NCBI GenBank assembly: GCA_003838065.1
Contig: QZAC01000072.1
Location: 1 to 8,046, forward strand
Length of the DNA: 8,046 nucleotides
Direction of reading: 5' to 3'
Source of the DNA: Methanocalculus sp. MSAO_Arc2
GTDB taxonomy: Archaea; Halobacteriota; Methanomicrobia; Methanomicrobiales; Methanocorpusculaceae
Shown here: positions 1 to 6,565 of the stretch, piece after piece
How the letters are laid out: every line of letters begins with the position of its first letter
How positions within the stretch are numbered: the first letter of the stretch is position 1
The notes under the pieces: generated by a model
Told to the model about the DNA's origin: nothing
The model's input: the letters and a program-made list of their open reading frames with translations, nothing else
The model's database searches: none
Position numbers and translations under genes: made by a program

Positions 1-132
1 ATCCAGAGCATCAGCATGGTCCTCTTCCAGATCCAGAGTATCTATAGCGGTATCTTCAGGATCCCTTGTTTCTCGGCGTTTATCCATTGAATCCTTCTTC
101 TTGAAACGCCTCTGCCTTGAGCCTTTACTCAT
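1..132 (-). CDS. hypothetical protein, N-terminal part only (runs off the window start)
   Basis: Reading the minus strand from the ATG at 132, the frame is open for 44 codons to base 1, so only the N-terminus is present. A GGTG motif (141-138 on the minus strand) lies five bases before the ATG and supports this start. The first 25 residues are very basic (MSKGSRQRRFKKKD, then KRRETR), followed by an acidic, threonine-, leucine- and aspartate-rich stretch (DPEDTAIDTLDLEEDHADALD). This looks like a low-complexity, probably disordered N-terminal tail rather than a folded domain. I do not recognise the family. It is divergent from the RqcH-pelota unit across about 56 bases and could share a control region with it. 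Confidence is moderate because the ORF is short and incomplete. Confidence 0.5.
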   Translation of the reverse strand, partial: MSKGSRQRRFKKKDSMDKRRETRDPEDTAIDTLDLEEDHADALD

Positions 133-188
133 CTTCACACCAGTGGAGTATTTTTTAGTCTTCGCATCTTATGTATCTTGGTATTGAT
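133..188. promoter_or_regulatory. divergent spacer, probable promoters for the flanking genes
   Basis: This 56-base spacer separates the minus-strand hypothetical gene from rqcH. It holds an A/T-rich block, TATTTTTTAG at about 149-158, whose distance would put a plus-strand transcription start near 180, just before the ATG at 189. A second A/T-rich stretch at about 171-178, read on the minus strand, could serve the leftward gene. There is no strong ribosome binding site before rqcH, consistent with a very short leader. The TATA assignments are by eye and tentative. Confidence 0.35.
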
Positions 189-2090
189 ATGGCAACAGAA
201 AAGGGGATGAGCGGACTTGATATCACTGCTTTAACCGCTGAACTGCAGGAAAAACTCCCCCTCTGGATCGGGAAAGTCTTCCAGTATGATTCAACGACCT
301 TTGGATTCCGGCTCAATGGAGAAGATAAGGCACGGTATTTCTTCTTTGCCGAGATCGGCAGGCGTGCACATCTCGCACCACAACTCCCACCAAGTCCGAA
401 GAACCCATCAGGATACTCGATGTACCTGCGGAAATACCTGATTGGAGGCAAAGTGCTCTCGATTACCCAGAAGAGTATCGAACGGGTGATCATATTTGAA
501 ATTGGAAAATCGGGTGGCACATTCCATCTCGTACTCGAATTCTTTGATGAGGGAAATATCATCCTTGCTGATAGCGGTTTTCTCATTCAGAATGCCCTGA
601 AGAAACGGAGGTTTCGGGAGCGGGATATCGTTGCTGGAGAAGTCTATGATGTTATGGGGCTTAACCGCACTGCTCTTTCCATTGGAGCATTTGAAGAGAG
701 CCTCAGGTCAGAAAACCGCGATCTTGTCAGGGCGGCAGCGGTCAATCTGATGTTTGGAGGTGTGCTGGCAGAAGAGCTCTGTCTCCGCGCTGGTATGGAG
801 AAGGAGTTTCCAACCCGCTACCTTGATGAAGATCAGGTTCAGCGCCTCTATGCAGCATACCAGGGCATCATCGAAGATGCACGATCACGCTCCGATCCCA
901 TAATCGATCAACGGGGTTGCTGGCCGTTTGAGTTGATTGGATCAGATCCCTTCTCACGGTATCCGACGTTTTCAGAAGCGCTCTCCTCGTACTATCCTCT
1001 TCCATCATTTGATACAAAAGAGGAGGCCAAACAACAGGTCCTCTCCCGTGAAGAGCGGATCCGCCGCCAGCAGGAAGGAGCGATCAAAAAGTTCCAGGCA
1101 AAAATCCAGGAATCGGAACGCGCAGCAGAGCTGATCTATGAACGATATACCGATGTCCAGCAGGCAATCCAGGTCCTTGATGCCGCCTCACAGAAGATGT
1201 CATGGCAGGAGATAGCTGATCTCCTGAAACGATCAGACCATCCGGCAGCAGCAATGATTGTCTCGGTGAATCCGGCAGATGCAACGGTTGTGCTGGACCT
1301 TGGAATGAAGGTGACGATCGCGATCAAAAAAAGTGTTGAAGAGAATGTCGCAGTCTACTATGAGCAGAAGAAGAAGTTCCGGTCAAAGCTGGAGGGTGCG
1401 ATCCGCGCAATGAACCGGCCGGCTCCCAAGCAGAAGGAGAAGGCGGTTGTCAAAAAGAGGCAGAAGCCGAAATGGTACCACCGGTTCCGCTGGTTTGAAA
1501 CAAGCGACGGGACCCTTGTCATCGGGGGGCGTGATGCTGATCAGAACGAAGAGCTGGTCAAGAAATACATGGAAGGAAACGACACCTTTGTCCATGCAGA
1601 TGTCCATGGCGGAAGTGCGGTTATCGTGAAAGGAAAGACTGACCGGATGGATGAGGTGGCGCAGTTTGCTGCTTCCTATTCGAACCTCTGGAAATCCGGG
1701 TATGGATCAGGCGATGTCTATTCTGCCCGGCCGGACCAGGTGAGCAAGACACCAGAATCAGGAGAATATGTGGCAAAGGGGGCATTTGTTATCAGGGGGG
1801 AGCGGACATACTACAGAAACGTCACCCTGGGCATCGCCATCGGTCTTGCAACCGACCCTGATCTCGCCGTCATCGGCGGGCCGGCATCTGCAGTTGAAAA
1901 ACGTGCACGGTACACAGTCAGGCTTTCACCCGGAACATTTGAACCAAACGATATTGCAAAGAAAGTGGTCAGGATCTTAAGAGACAGGGTATCTTCAGCA
2001 GATGCAAAGAGTGCCGCAGGCGTCCTCTCAACAGAAGCAGTCGCTGCCTTTGTTCCGGCCGGGGGATCTGATCTCATTGATGCAAAATGA
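189..2090 (+). CDS. rqcH: RqcH / NEMF / Rqc2-family ribosome quality control protein (NFACT, former 'fibronectin-binding A' family)
   Basis: Members of this family bind the large ribosomal subunit that still carries peptidyl-tRNA after a stalled ribosome is split, and recruit tRNA to extend the nascent chain with a C-terminal tail. Counting from the ATG at 189 (633 aa), an NFACT-N domain begins at MSGLDI (residue 7). The H3TH-like segment follows at about 185-205 (AEELCLRAG). A charged coiled coil spans about 276-333 and a second coil and lysine-rich linker about 391-428. The NFACT-R (DUF814) RNA-binding domain starts at about 429 with WYHRFRWF, then IGGRDADQNE and HADVHGG. A small C-terminal module (about 545-605) completes the protein. 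The in-frame ATG at 171 would add six residues but lacks a ribosome binding site; 189 fits a TATA-like box at about 150 better, and 207 (MSGL, after GGGG) is also possible. The residue pair matching the tRNA-contacting Asp-Arg of studied homologues reads Glu-Arg here (98-99). The gene overlaps pelota by four bases. Confidence 0.93.
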   Translation: MATEKGMSGLDITALTAELQEKLPLWIGKVFQYDSTTFGFRLNGEDKARYFFFAEIGRRAHLAPQLPPSPKNPSGYSMYLRKYLIGGKVLSITQKSIERVIIFEIGKSGGTFHLVLEFFDEGNIILADSGFLIQNALKKRRFRERDIVAGEVYDVMGLNRTALSIGAFEESLRSENRDLVRAAAVNLMFGGVLAEELCLRAGMEKEFPTRYLDEDQVQRLYAAYQGIIEDARSRSDPIIDQRGCWPFELIGSDPFSRYPTFSEALSSYYPLPSFDTKEEAKQQVLSREERIRRQQEGAIKKFQAKIQESERAAELIYERYTDVQQAIQVLDAASQKMSWQEIADLLKRSDHPAAAMIVSVNPADATVVLDLGMKVTIAIKKSVEENVAVYYEQKKKFRSKLEGAIRAMNRPAPKQKEKAVVKKRQKPKWYHRFRWFETSDGTLVIGGRDADQNEELVKKYMEGNDTFVHADVHGGSAVIVKGKTDRMDEVAQFAASYSNLWKSGYGSGDVYSARPDQVSKTPESGEYVAKGAFVIRGERTYYRNVTLGIAIGLATDPDLAVIGGPASAVEKRARYTVRLSPGTFEPNDIAKKVVRILRDRVSSADAKSAAGVLSTEAVAAFVPAGGSDLIDAK

Positions 2091-3112
2091 AAGCAACATT
2101 TCTGGACCTGAAAAAAAACAGCGGCGAGATCAAACTTCTGCCTGAATCGCTCGATGACCTCTGGCATCTCTCCCACATGATCGACCCGGGCAACCTGGTC
2201 TATGCCACCACCCTCAGATCAGCCGAGCAGTCGGCAGACCGGATCCGGCCGGAGAAAGTGGAGAAGAGGCCGGTCAGGCTCGGTATCGAGGTTGAAAAAG
2301 TTGAGTTTGTCCCGGAATCACGGAGGCTCCGTGTCTCCGGAGTGATCCGCGACGGACCCGATACCGGTCTGCACCATAGCCTGAACCTGGAAACCGGATA
2401 CGAGGTCTCGGTCATCAGGCGGTGGAGAAGAACAGATCTTGACCGGATCGACCGGGCGCAGAAGGCCTCACTCTATGATGCAATCCATATTGTCGCACTT
2501 GAAGAGGGGGAGGCTGAGATCTGTCGTGTGCGGCAGTACGGACCTGAGCGGATCACCACCATGACACAGGGGAGCGGGAAGACCCGGGGCGAAAATACAC
2601 GCCATGGGCTCTTTGAGTCACTCCTGTCGTTTCTCTCCCAGGTCACCGGGCCGATCGTCATCGCCGGCCCCGGCTTCATCAAAGAGGAATTTATTGGATA
2701 TGTACGATCCAATGAACCAGATCTAAAGAGAAGAATCGCGGTGGTCGACACCCGGAGAAGCGGGTACGGCGCGATTCAGGAGGCGATCGGAGATGGCGTC
2801 CTTGAGCGCGTGGCAGAGGACCTGCAGCTTGCCCATGAAGTCCGGGCCACAGAGGAGGTATTTAAGCGTATCGGCAAAAACGAGCCGGTTGCCTATGGAG
2901 CAGACGAGGTTGCAGATGCTGTTTTGGCCGGTGCAGTCGAAGAGCTGATTGTTGCAGATACGGCAGTCAGAAAACCCGGTATATCGGCACTGATGGAAGA
3001 AGCCGAGACAAGGCGTGCACAGGTGCTTGTCGTTTCGACCGAGTTTGAGCCGGGAAAAAGAATTGAGGGGCTGGGCGGGATCGCAGCTCTCCTCCGGTAT
3101 GCAATACAGTAG
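2087..3112 (+). CDS. pelA: mRNA surveillance / ribosome rescue protein pelota (aPelota, Dom34 homologue)
   Basis: Pelota is an eRF1 paralogue that enters the A site of stalled ribosomes with aEF1A-GTP and, with ABCE1, splits them without releasing the peptide. The 341-aa product is full length for an archaeal member. Residues 1 to about 125 form the Sm-like N-terminal domain (starts MKATFLDLKKNSGEIKLLPE). The central domain covers about 130-250, with the family's PGFIK signature at 195-199 and no GGQ motif, as expected for pelota rather than a release factor. The eL30-like C-terminal domain runs about 255-341 and includes VAYGADEVADAV. The ATG lies inside the rqcH stop (ATGA, 2087-2090), so the two are almost certainly co-transcribed and translationally coupled; no separate ribosome binding site is needed. 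It converges on the FKBP gene with only 11 bases between the stops, and I see no obvious terminator there. Confidence 0.95.
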   Translation: MKATFLDLKKNSGEIKLLPESLDDLWHLSHMIDPGNLVYATTLRSAEQSADRIRPEKVEKRPVRLGIEVEKVEFVPESRRLRVSGVIRDGPDTGLHHSLNLETGYEVSVIRRWRRTDLDRIDRAQKASLYDAIHIVALEEGEAEICRVRQYGPERITTMTQGSGKTRGENTRHGLFESLLSFLSQVTGPIVIAGPGFIKEEFIGYVRSNEPDLKRRIAVVDTRRSGYGAIQEAIGDGVLERVAEDLQLAHEVRATEEVFKRIGKNEPVAYGADEVADAVLAGAVEELIVADTAVRKPGISALMEEAETRRAQVLVVSTEFEPGKRIEGLGGIAALLRYAIQ

Positions 3113-3123
3113 GCTGATTGATG

Positions 3124-3801
3124 TTACGCTTCTTCAGGTGGTGCTGGCCGTTGAAACGATTCCAGGAAGACGATCTCCTGAACTGAATCGCTGATGGCAA
3201 ATACCTCCTGGACGATTGTCCCGCGCCAGAGGAACCAGCGCTGGTCATAATTGATCCCGGGGGGCAGATTGAGCGTAACGGTGCCATCAGTATACAAAAG
3301 ATCTATATCCCTGCCTGAGAAGAGCCGTATGATCCCTTTCATCTTCTCTTCATCGTCAGAGATGACGTCCTCCACCGTGAAGGTATACTCGAGGGTCTTG
3401 CCTGCAAGCGGATGGTTGAAGTCCACAATTGCCCGCTGGCCGATAACATCGGTGACGACCCCGTCCTTCTTATCAAGAGAGATTTTCATGCCGACTGCTG
3501 GCTTTTGTTCAAACGCCTTGAGCGGATAGGCCTGGACTTTCGCCTTCTCATGAGGCCCAAAACCCTTCTCTGGTGGAACAGTGACAGACTGCTCAACCCC
3601 TATTTCGACACCCTCGAGCGCATCGTCAAGGCCGGGGATGACATGGGTTTTCCCGACACAGATGACCATCGGCCCATACCGGGCAGATGGATTGTGTATT
3701 CCTGCATCAAGAGCGGTCTCTTCATCTGTTGTATCAAAGGGGATACCTTCGATGGTTCCCGTATAGGATAGCCGGATAAAATCTCCATTCTCAACTGGCA
3801 T
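3124..3801 (-). CDS. long-type archaeal FKBP peptidyl-prolyl cis-trans isomerase (SlyD-like, with C-terminal extension)
   Basis: This protein should catalyse prolyl cis-trans isomerisation and act as a cytoplasmic folding helper; it has no signal peptide or membrane segment. Its 225 residues have the three-part layout of long archaeal FKBPs. The FKBP core is at about 1-83 (GDFIRLSYTGTIEG; VGKTHVIPGLDDALEG at 49-64; PPEKGFGPHE at 76-85). An insert-in-flap chaperone domain follows at about 86-127. The core returns with VDFNHPLAGKTL at 126-137. An additional C-terminal domain occupies about 152-216 and ends in a proline- and glutamate-rich tail. The ATG at 3801 is preceded by a weak GGG (3812-3810, minus strand). 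A TATA-like block at 3831-3840, read leftward, is suitably placed. It is divergent from the CYTH gene and converges on pelota. Family assignment is firm; the natural clients are unknown. Confidence 0.93.
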   Translation of the reverse strand: MPVENGDFIRLSYTGTIEGIPFDTTDEETALDAGIHNPSARYGPMVICVGKTHVIPGLDDALEGVEIGVEQSVTVPPEKGFGPHEKAKVQAYPLKAFEQKPAVGMKISLDKKDGVVTDVIGQRAIVDFNHPLAGKTLEYTFTVEDVISDDEEKMKGIIRLFSGRDIDLLYTDGTVTLNLPPGINYDQRWFLWRGTIVQEVFAISDSVQEIVFLESFQRPAPPEEA

Positions 3802-3858
3802 ATATGGTACCCTGTCTTAATAACTGGGTCTAAATAATACTTAAAGGAGAGGTTGCAC
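3802..3858. promoter_or_regulatory. divergent promoter region between FKBP and CYTH genes
   Basis: This 57-base A/T-rich spacer contains TCTTAATAA (3815-3823) and CTAAATAATACTTAA (3830-3844). Read leftward, the second block lies about 35 bases from the FKBP start, a normal archaeal TATA distance. Read rightward, the first block would put transcription near 3845, just before the ribosome binding site of the CYTH gene. Both calls rest on spacing and base composition only. Confidence 0.4.
3846..3853 (+). promoter_or_regulatory. ribosome binding site deciding the CYTH gene start
   Basis: GGAGAGGT lies five bases before the ATG at 3859 and is the strongest Shine-Dalgarno-like sequence in the window. 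It fixes the start at 3859 rather than at the upstream in-frame TTG (3853), which overlaps this site itself. Confidence 0.7.
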
Positions 3859-4401
3859 ATGCTTGAGATTGAGATCAAAGTTCAGATTGAGGACAGAGGA
3901 CCAATCCGGGAGCGGATCCTGGCATCGGGAGGAGAGCTCCTTGACAAAGGCATTGAGTTTGATGCATACTATACGAGCCCCACACGGGACTTTGCACAGA
4001 CAGATGAGGCACTCCGCCTGAGACATGCCGGAGACATAGCACTCCTTACATATAAAGGGCCAAAAACCGGGACAGGGTCGTATAAGGCACGTGAAGAGCT
4101 TAACGTCCGGATCGAATCTTCTGACACGATGGATGCCATTCTTGATCGAATCGGGTTTGTCCACACAGCAGTTGTCCGAAAGTATCGTGAGTCCTACCGG
4201 CTCGGGCAGGCAACAGTAACACTGGACGAAGTCGATGATCTCGGGACCTTCGCAGAGATCGAGGCAGCAGGTAATCTCGGACAGGAAGATGCGGAAAAGG
4301 AGATCGAAAGGATAGCAGGTGAACTCGGGATCACCGGGGAACGGATCACCCGGAGTTACCTTGAACTCCTTCTGGAGAAGCAGCGATCAGATCAATCCTG
4401 A
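3859..4401 (+). CDS. cyaB: CYTH-domain protein, class IV adenylate cyclase (CyaB)-like / triphosphate-processing enzyme
   Basis: CYTH proteins form a beta tunnel that binds triphosphates with divalent metal. The archaeal CyaB-like branch is annotated as adenylate cyclase, but its members may instead be inorganic or thiamine triphosphatases; the substrate cannot be told from sequence. The 180-aa product carries the full signature: ExExK at residues 3-7 (EIEIK), the basic tunnel residues in ALRLRH (51-56), LTYKGPK (63-69), KYRESYR (108-114), and acidic metal ligands in LDEVDDLGTFAEIE (122-135). It ends with the family's RSYLELLL helix (165-172). The start at ATG 3859 is chosen for its excellent ribosome binding site. 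No motif is missing, so it should be active. The last 56 bases lie antisense to the end of the metallophosphoesterase gene. Confidence 0.9.
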   Translation: MLEIEIKVQIEDRGPIRERILASGGELLDKGIEFDAYYTSPTRDFAQTDEALRLRHAGDIALLTYKGPKTGTGSYKAREELNVRIESSDTMDAILDRIGFVHTAVVRKYRESYRLGQATVTLDEVDDLGTFAEIEAAGNLGQEDAEKEIERIAGELGITGERITRSYLELLLEKQRSDQS

Positions 4402-5023
4402 TATCTCCGCTCTCGTCTCCGATATGGATCACCGCCCCATACCCCTCAGATGCCGGGCCGGGGTTGACAACCCAGGTGTCTTGTGACCTGACAACACCCC
4501 GCTGTTCATGGATATGCGCGCAGCAGACGATATCAAAGGCCTTGATATGTTTTCTGATGCTTTCTGAACCTGCATGAACGCCCGGCTGGACCTCATCCAG
4601 AAGGCCAAGAGGGGGGGCATGAGAAATGAGGACATTTGTCTGGTTCTTCTCCATCTTCTGGATCATGTCCTCCATGATCTGATCAATCTCTTCCTCTGAA
4701 CATTCAAACGCAGTATTGAATGGGGTCGGGTTTGAACCTCCGATGCCCGCAATTGTCACAGATCCCATGGTAATCGAAGATCCATGCAGGCAGACGGCTC
4801 CTGAGTCATCAAGGCAGGAGAGAGAATCACGTGGATCACAGTTGCCCGGGACGGCAAGAACCGGGAGACCGAGCCTTTGAACCAGTGCTGAGATATCCTC
4901 AATGGGCCCAAACTGGGTAATATCTCCTGCAATAAAGAGACAATCCGGATCCGTTGCATCAAGGAGTGGATCAAGGGAGTCATAGGTGCCGTGGAGATCG
5001 GCTACAAGCAATGCTTTCATCAT
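4346..5023 (-). CDS. metallophosphoesterase, calcineurin-like superfamily (COG2129/Icc-related)
   Basis: This is a two-metal phosphoesterase of 225 residues with the motifs in order: D9-x-H11 (ADLHG), GD at 33-34 (AGDITQ), GNCD at 60-63 (a GNHD variant typical of COG2129-type archaeal proteins), SHAPP with H135, and H170-x-H172 (CAHIHE). It is soluble, with no signal peptide. The substrate, perhaps a phosphomono- or diester or nucleotide, is not predictable. Two adjacent ATGs exist (5023 and 5020); the stop of the upstream radical SAM gene overlaps them in ATGATGA, so translation is probably coupled. It is the third gene of the operon begun by the phosphomevalonate dehydratase small subunit. 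The C-terminal residues after about 213 are poorly patterned (ASPEGVQGNSG) and lie antisense to the CYTH gene's end. Confidence 0.9.
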   Translation of the reverse strand: MMKALLVADLHGTYDSLDPLLDATDPDCLFIAGDITQFGPIEDISALVQRLGLPVLAVPGNCDPRDSLSCLDDSGAVCLHGSSITMGSVTIAGIGGSNPTPFNTAFECSEEEIDQIMEDMIQKMEKNQTNVLISHAPPLGLLDEVQPGVHAGSESIRKHIKAFDIVCCAHIHEQRGVVRSQDTWVVNPGPASEGYGAVIHIGDESGDIRIDLIAASPEGVQGNSG

Positions 5024-6144
5024 ACGTTGTGTGTATCTCGCGGGAGATTCAAAAACCTTCGTTTAGGATCGGTCCAGTACCCGGTGAGTTTTCCGGTGAG
5101 GGCAAGTGACCCAAACACCTTCACCATATCACGGGGCAGTGGCTCCGGCCGACTCCCGGCAAGCGGGGTGCCGGAAAGCGGCATGAAGTAGTGGAGGTGG
5201 ACAATGCCATGCCTGATGATCATGTTGATCAGATCCATTGTCATCTCAAGGTCCTCTTCCGTCTCCCCTGGAAACCCGACGATGATATCAACGACCGGAA
5301 GAAAGTCATATGAAACACAGAGATCATAAGCGGATTCAACATCCTCCCGTGTGTGGCCACGGTGGATCCGGGAGAGCACCGAATCGCTCCCTGACTGGGC
5401 ACCGAAATGGATTTTTCTTCCGGCGGTATAGGTTTGAATCAGAGAAAGCGCCTCATCAGAGATCCATTCAGGCCTGACTTCTGAGGGAAACGTACCAAAC
5501 CAGATCCGGTTTTCTTTGAGCCTGAGGAAGAGTTTCTCCACCCGGTCAAGCCGCGGGGTTCTGCCATCTGATCCATAGGCCAGGGCATTTGGAGTCACGA
5601 ACCTAGCATCAGACATCCGGCATGCAGATGCTGCGATCGAATCGATGCTCCGGTGACGCATCCGGTTTCCAAAGATCCGGGGAGTCTGGCAGTATGCACA
5701 GGCATGCGGACATCCCCGGGTGATCTCAAGGTACCCTTTCACCTGCAGGAAACAGGGGTACGCATCAAGAAGAACCGTATGATCAACCGGACAGTGCCAC
5801 GTCCGTGTGGCAACCCCGGGTATCCGCGGAGAAGATCCAGATGTCAGTGCGTCAAGGAGACGGGGGAGAGTCTTTTCACCTTCACCCACAATGACATAAT
5901 CAGCATAGCCTGCCACCTCTTCGGGACAGGCAGATGCATGCGGCCCTCCAACGATGGTGATCCCGGATGCATCGCGAATCTCGGATCGATACTGTGGTTC
6001 ATTGATGCTGTTGAGACTATAGCAGATGATATCGCCATCAGGAGAGTCCGCAAGCTCCAGCTGGTGTCCCAGGTGGCTGCATGCGGCAGAAAGCACCGCA
6101 TACGTATTTCTCGCAGCCCTGATATTCCTCCAGGCAATCTTCAT
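5020..6144 (-). CDS. B12-binding domain / radical SAM protein, MJ1487-like family, function unknown
   Basis: The 374-residue product has an N-terminal Rossmann-like B12-binding domain (about 1-105), with IVGGPHASACPEE at 64-76 and DYVIVGEGEKTL at 82-93. The radical SAM core follows from about 135. Its C145-x3-C149-x2-C152 cluster (RGCPHACAYCQTP) binds the 4Fe-4S used to cleave S-adenosylmethionine. Later core motifs include FGAQSGSDSVL (247-257), RGHTREDV and DIIVGFPGETEEDL (286-299). There is no DxHxxG cobalamin-ligand motif, so any cobalamin would bind base-off or without protein histidine ligation, as in many radical SAM methylases. Known members of the wider class methylate unreactive carbons, form rings or join lipids, but this subfamily has no role I can name. 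The ATG immediately follows the TAG of the upstream gene (TAGATG, zero gap), and the stop overlaps the metallophosphoesterase start. Assignment to the MJ1487 (TIGR04013-type) subfamily is from memory of its pattern. Confidence 0.9.
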   Translation of the reverse strand: MKIAWRNIRAARNTYAVLSAACSHLGHQLELADSPDGDIICYSLNSINEPQYRSEIRDASGITIVGGPHASACPEEVAGYADYVIVGEGEKTLPRLLDALTSGSSPRIPGVATRTWHCPVDHTVLLDAYPCFLQVKGYLEITRGCPHACAYCQTPRIFGNRMRHRSIDSIAASACRMSDARFVTPNALAYGSDGRTPRLDRVEKLFLRLKENRIWFGTFPSEVRPEWISDEALSLIQTYTAGRKIHFGAQSGSDSVLSRIHRGHTREDVESAYDLCVSYDFLPVVDIIVGFPGETEEDLEMTMDLINMIIRHGIVHLHYFMPLSGTPLAGSRPEPLPRDMVKVFGSLALTGKLTGYWTDPKRRFLNLPRDTHNV

Positions 6145-6555
6145 CTAGAGTTCTGCCTGATCATCAATTTCAAGTTCTCCTGCATCTCCATCAACGGTCA
6201 CCACAACCCCGCTCTTCAGGGATGATAATCCTCCTTCAAGCCGGTCGATCATCGGTATTTTTGCAATGATCGCGCCAACGGCGATGATCGCTTCTGCCTC
6301 TGCGTTGATGATGGCAGCAGGCGCAACACCGTTTCTGCTGAGCGCATACATGACATAGGATCCAACAGTGGAGCCCTTCCCATGCGGGAATGCCAGGACT
6401 TTTCCGCTGATTTTGATCCCGTTCAAGGGATGGTCTGTATCAATAACCATTCCCGTCTCAGGATCGACACCGGAGAGGAATGAGAGGGGTGCGTCGGTTA
6501 CGACAAGTTCGCCTGTTGCCCTGCCAGCAGCAATGGATCGTCCTTTGATTATCAC
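6145..6555 (-). CDS. phosphomevalonate dehydratase small subunit (aconitase-X swivel domain, DUF126)
   Basis: With its large subunit, this protein dehydrates (R)-5-phosphomevalonate to trans-anhydromevalonate 5-phosphate in the archaeal mevalonate pathway that supplies isoprenoids for membrane lipids. The 136-aa product is a full-length DUF126 swivel domain: KGRSIAAGRATGELVVT near the start, then DTDHPLNG (39-46), the conserved loop FPHGKGSTVGSYVMY (56-70, serines 62 and 66), and IPMIDRL (100-106). The start is a GTG at 6555, supported by AGGTGG (6565-6560) four bases before it. The large (DUF521, AcnX catalytic) subunit is not in this window, although the two are often neighbours or fused, so it must be encoded elsewhere. 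This is the first gene of a minus-strand operon with the radical SAM and metallophosphoesterase genes. The pathway role comes from studied archaeal homologues, not from anything specific here. Confidence 0.88.
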   Translation of the reverse strand: MIIKGRSIAAGRATGELVVTDAPLSFLSGVDPETGMVIDTDHPLNGIKISGKVLAFPHGKGSTVGSYVMYALSRNGVAPAAIINAEAEAIIAVGAIIAKIPMIDRLEGGLSSLKSGVVVTVDGDAGELEIDDQAEL

Positions 6556-6559
6556 AATA

Positions 6560-6565
6560 CCACCT
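6560..6565 (-). promoter_or_regulatory. ribosome binding site deciding the GTG start of the PMDh small subunit
   Basis: On the minus strand AGGTGG ends four bases before GTG at 6555. No ATG lies nearby in frame, so this site decides the non-ATG start. It forms one arm of an inverted repeat (6560-6577). Confidence 0.65.

Noticed and set aside
1..38. Repeated ATCCAGAG at 1-8 and 31-38
   Set aside because: It is a short match within a coding stretch rich in Leu-Asp codons; two copies of eight bases are not enough to call a repeat element.
155..586. 143-codon minus-strand open frame opposite the start of rqcH
   Set aside because: It lies entirely antisense to the well-conserved NFACT-N coding sequence, its protein is low-complexity and rich in serine, proline and arginine, and it matches no family. 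It is a reverse-strand shadow.
1811..2176. 121-codon minus-strand open frame across the rqcH-pelota junction
   Set aside because: It covers the ends of two strongly supported plus-strand genes and has no family features.
3113..3123. Possible terminator between the converging pelota and FKBP stops
   Set aside because: Only 11 bases lie between the stops, with neither a T-tract nor a hairpin. Termination must occur inside the opposite gene or by another signal.
3412..3771. 119-codon plus-strand open frame opposite the FKBP gene
   Set aside because: It is antisense to the conserved FKBP core, with no ribosome binding site and no family resemblance.
3853..3855. TTG as an upstream start for the CYTH gene
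   Set aside because: It overlaps the ribosome binding site GGAGAGGT, which is ideally spaced for ATG 3859, and the conserved ExExK motif normally starts within the first few residues.
5653..6225. 190-codon plus-strand open frame opposite the radical SAM and dehydratase genes
   Set aside because: The opposite strand carries two clear families with all their motifs, and this frame spans the junction of both. Its translation has no recognisable domain; it is explained by codon bias of the real genes.
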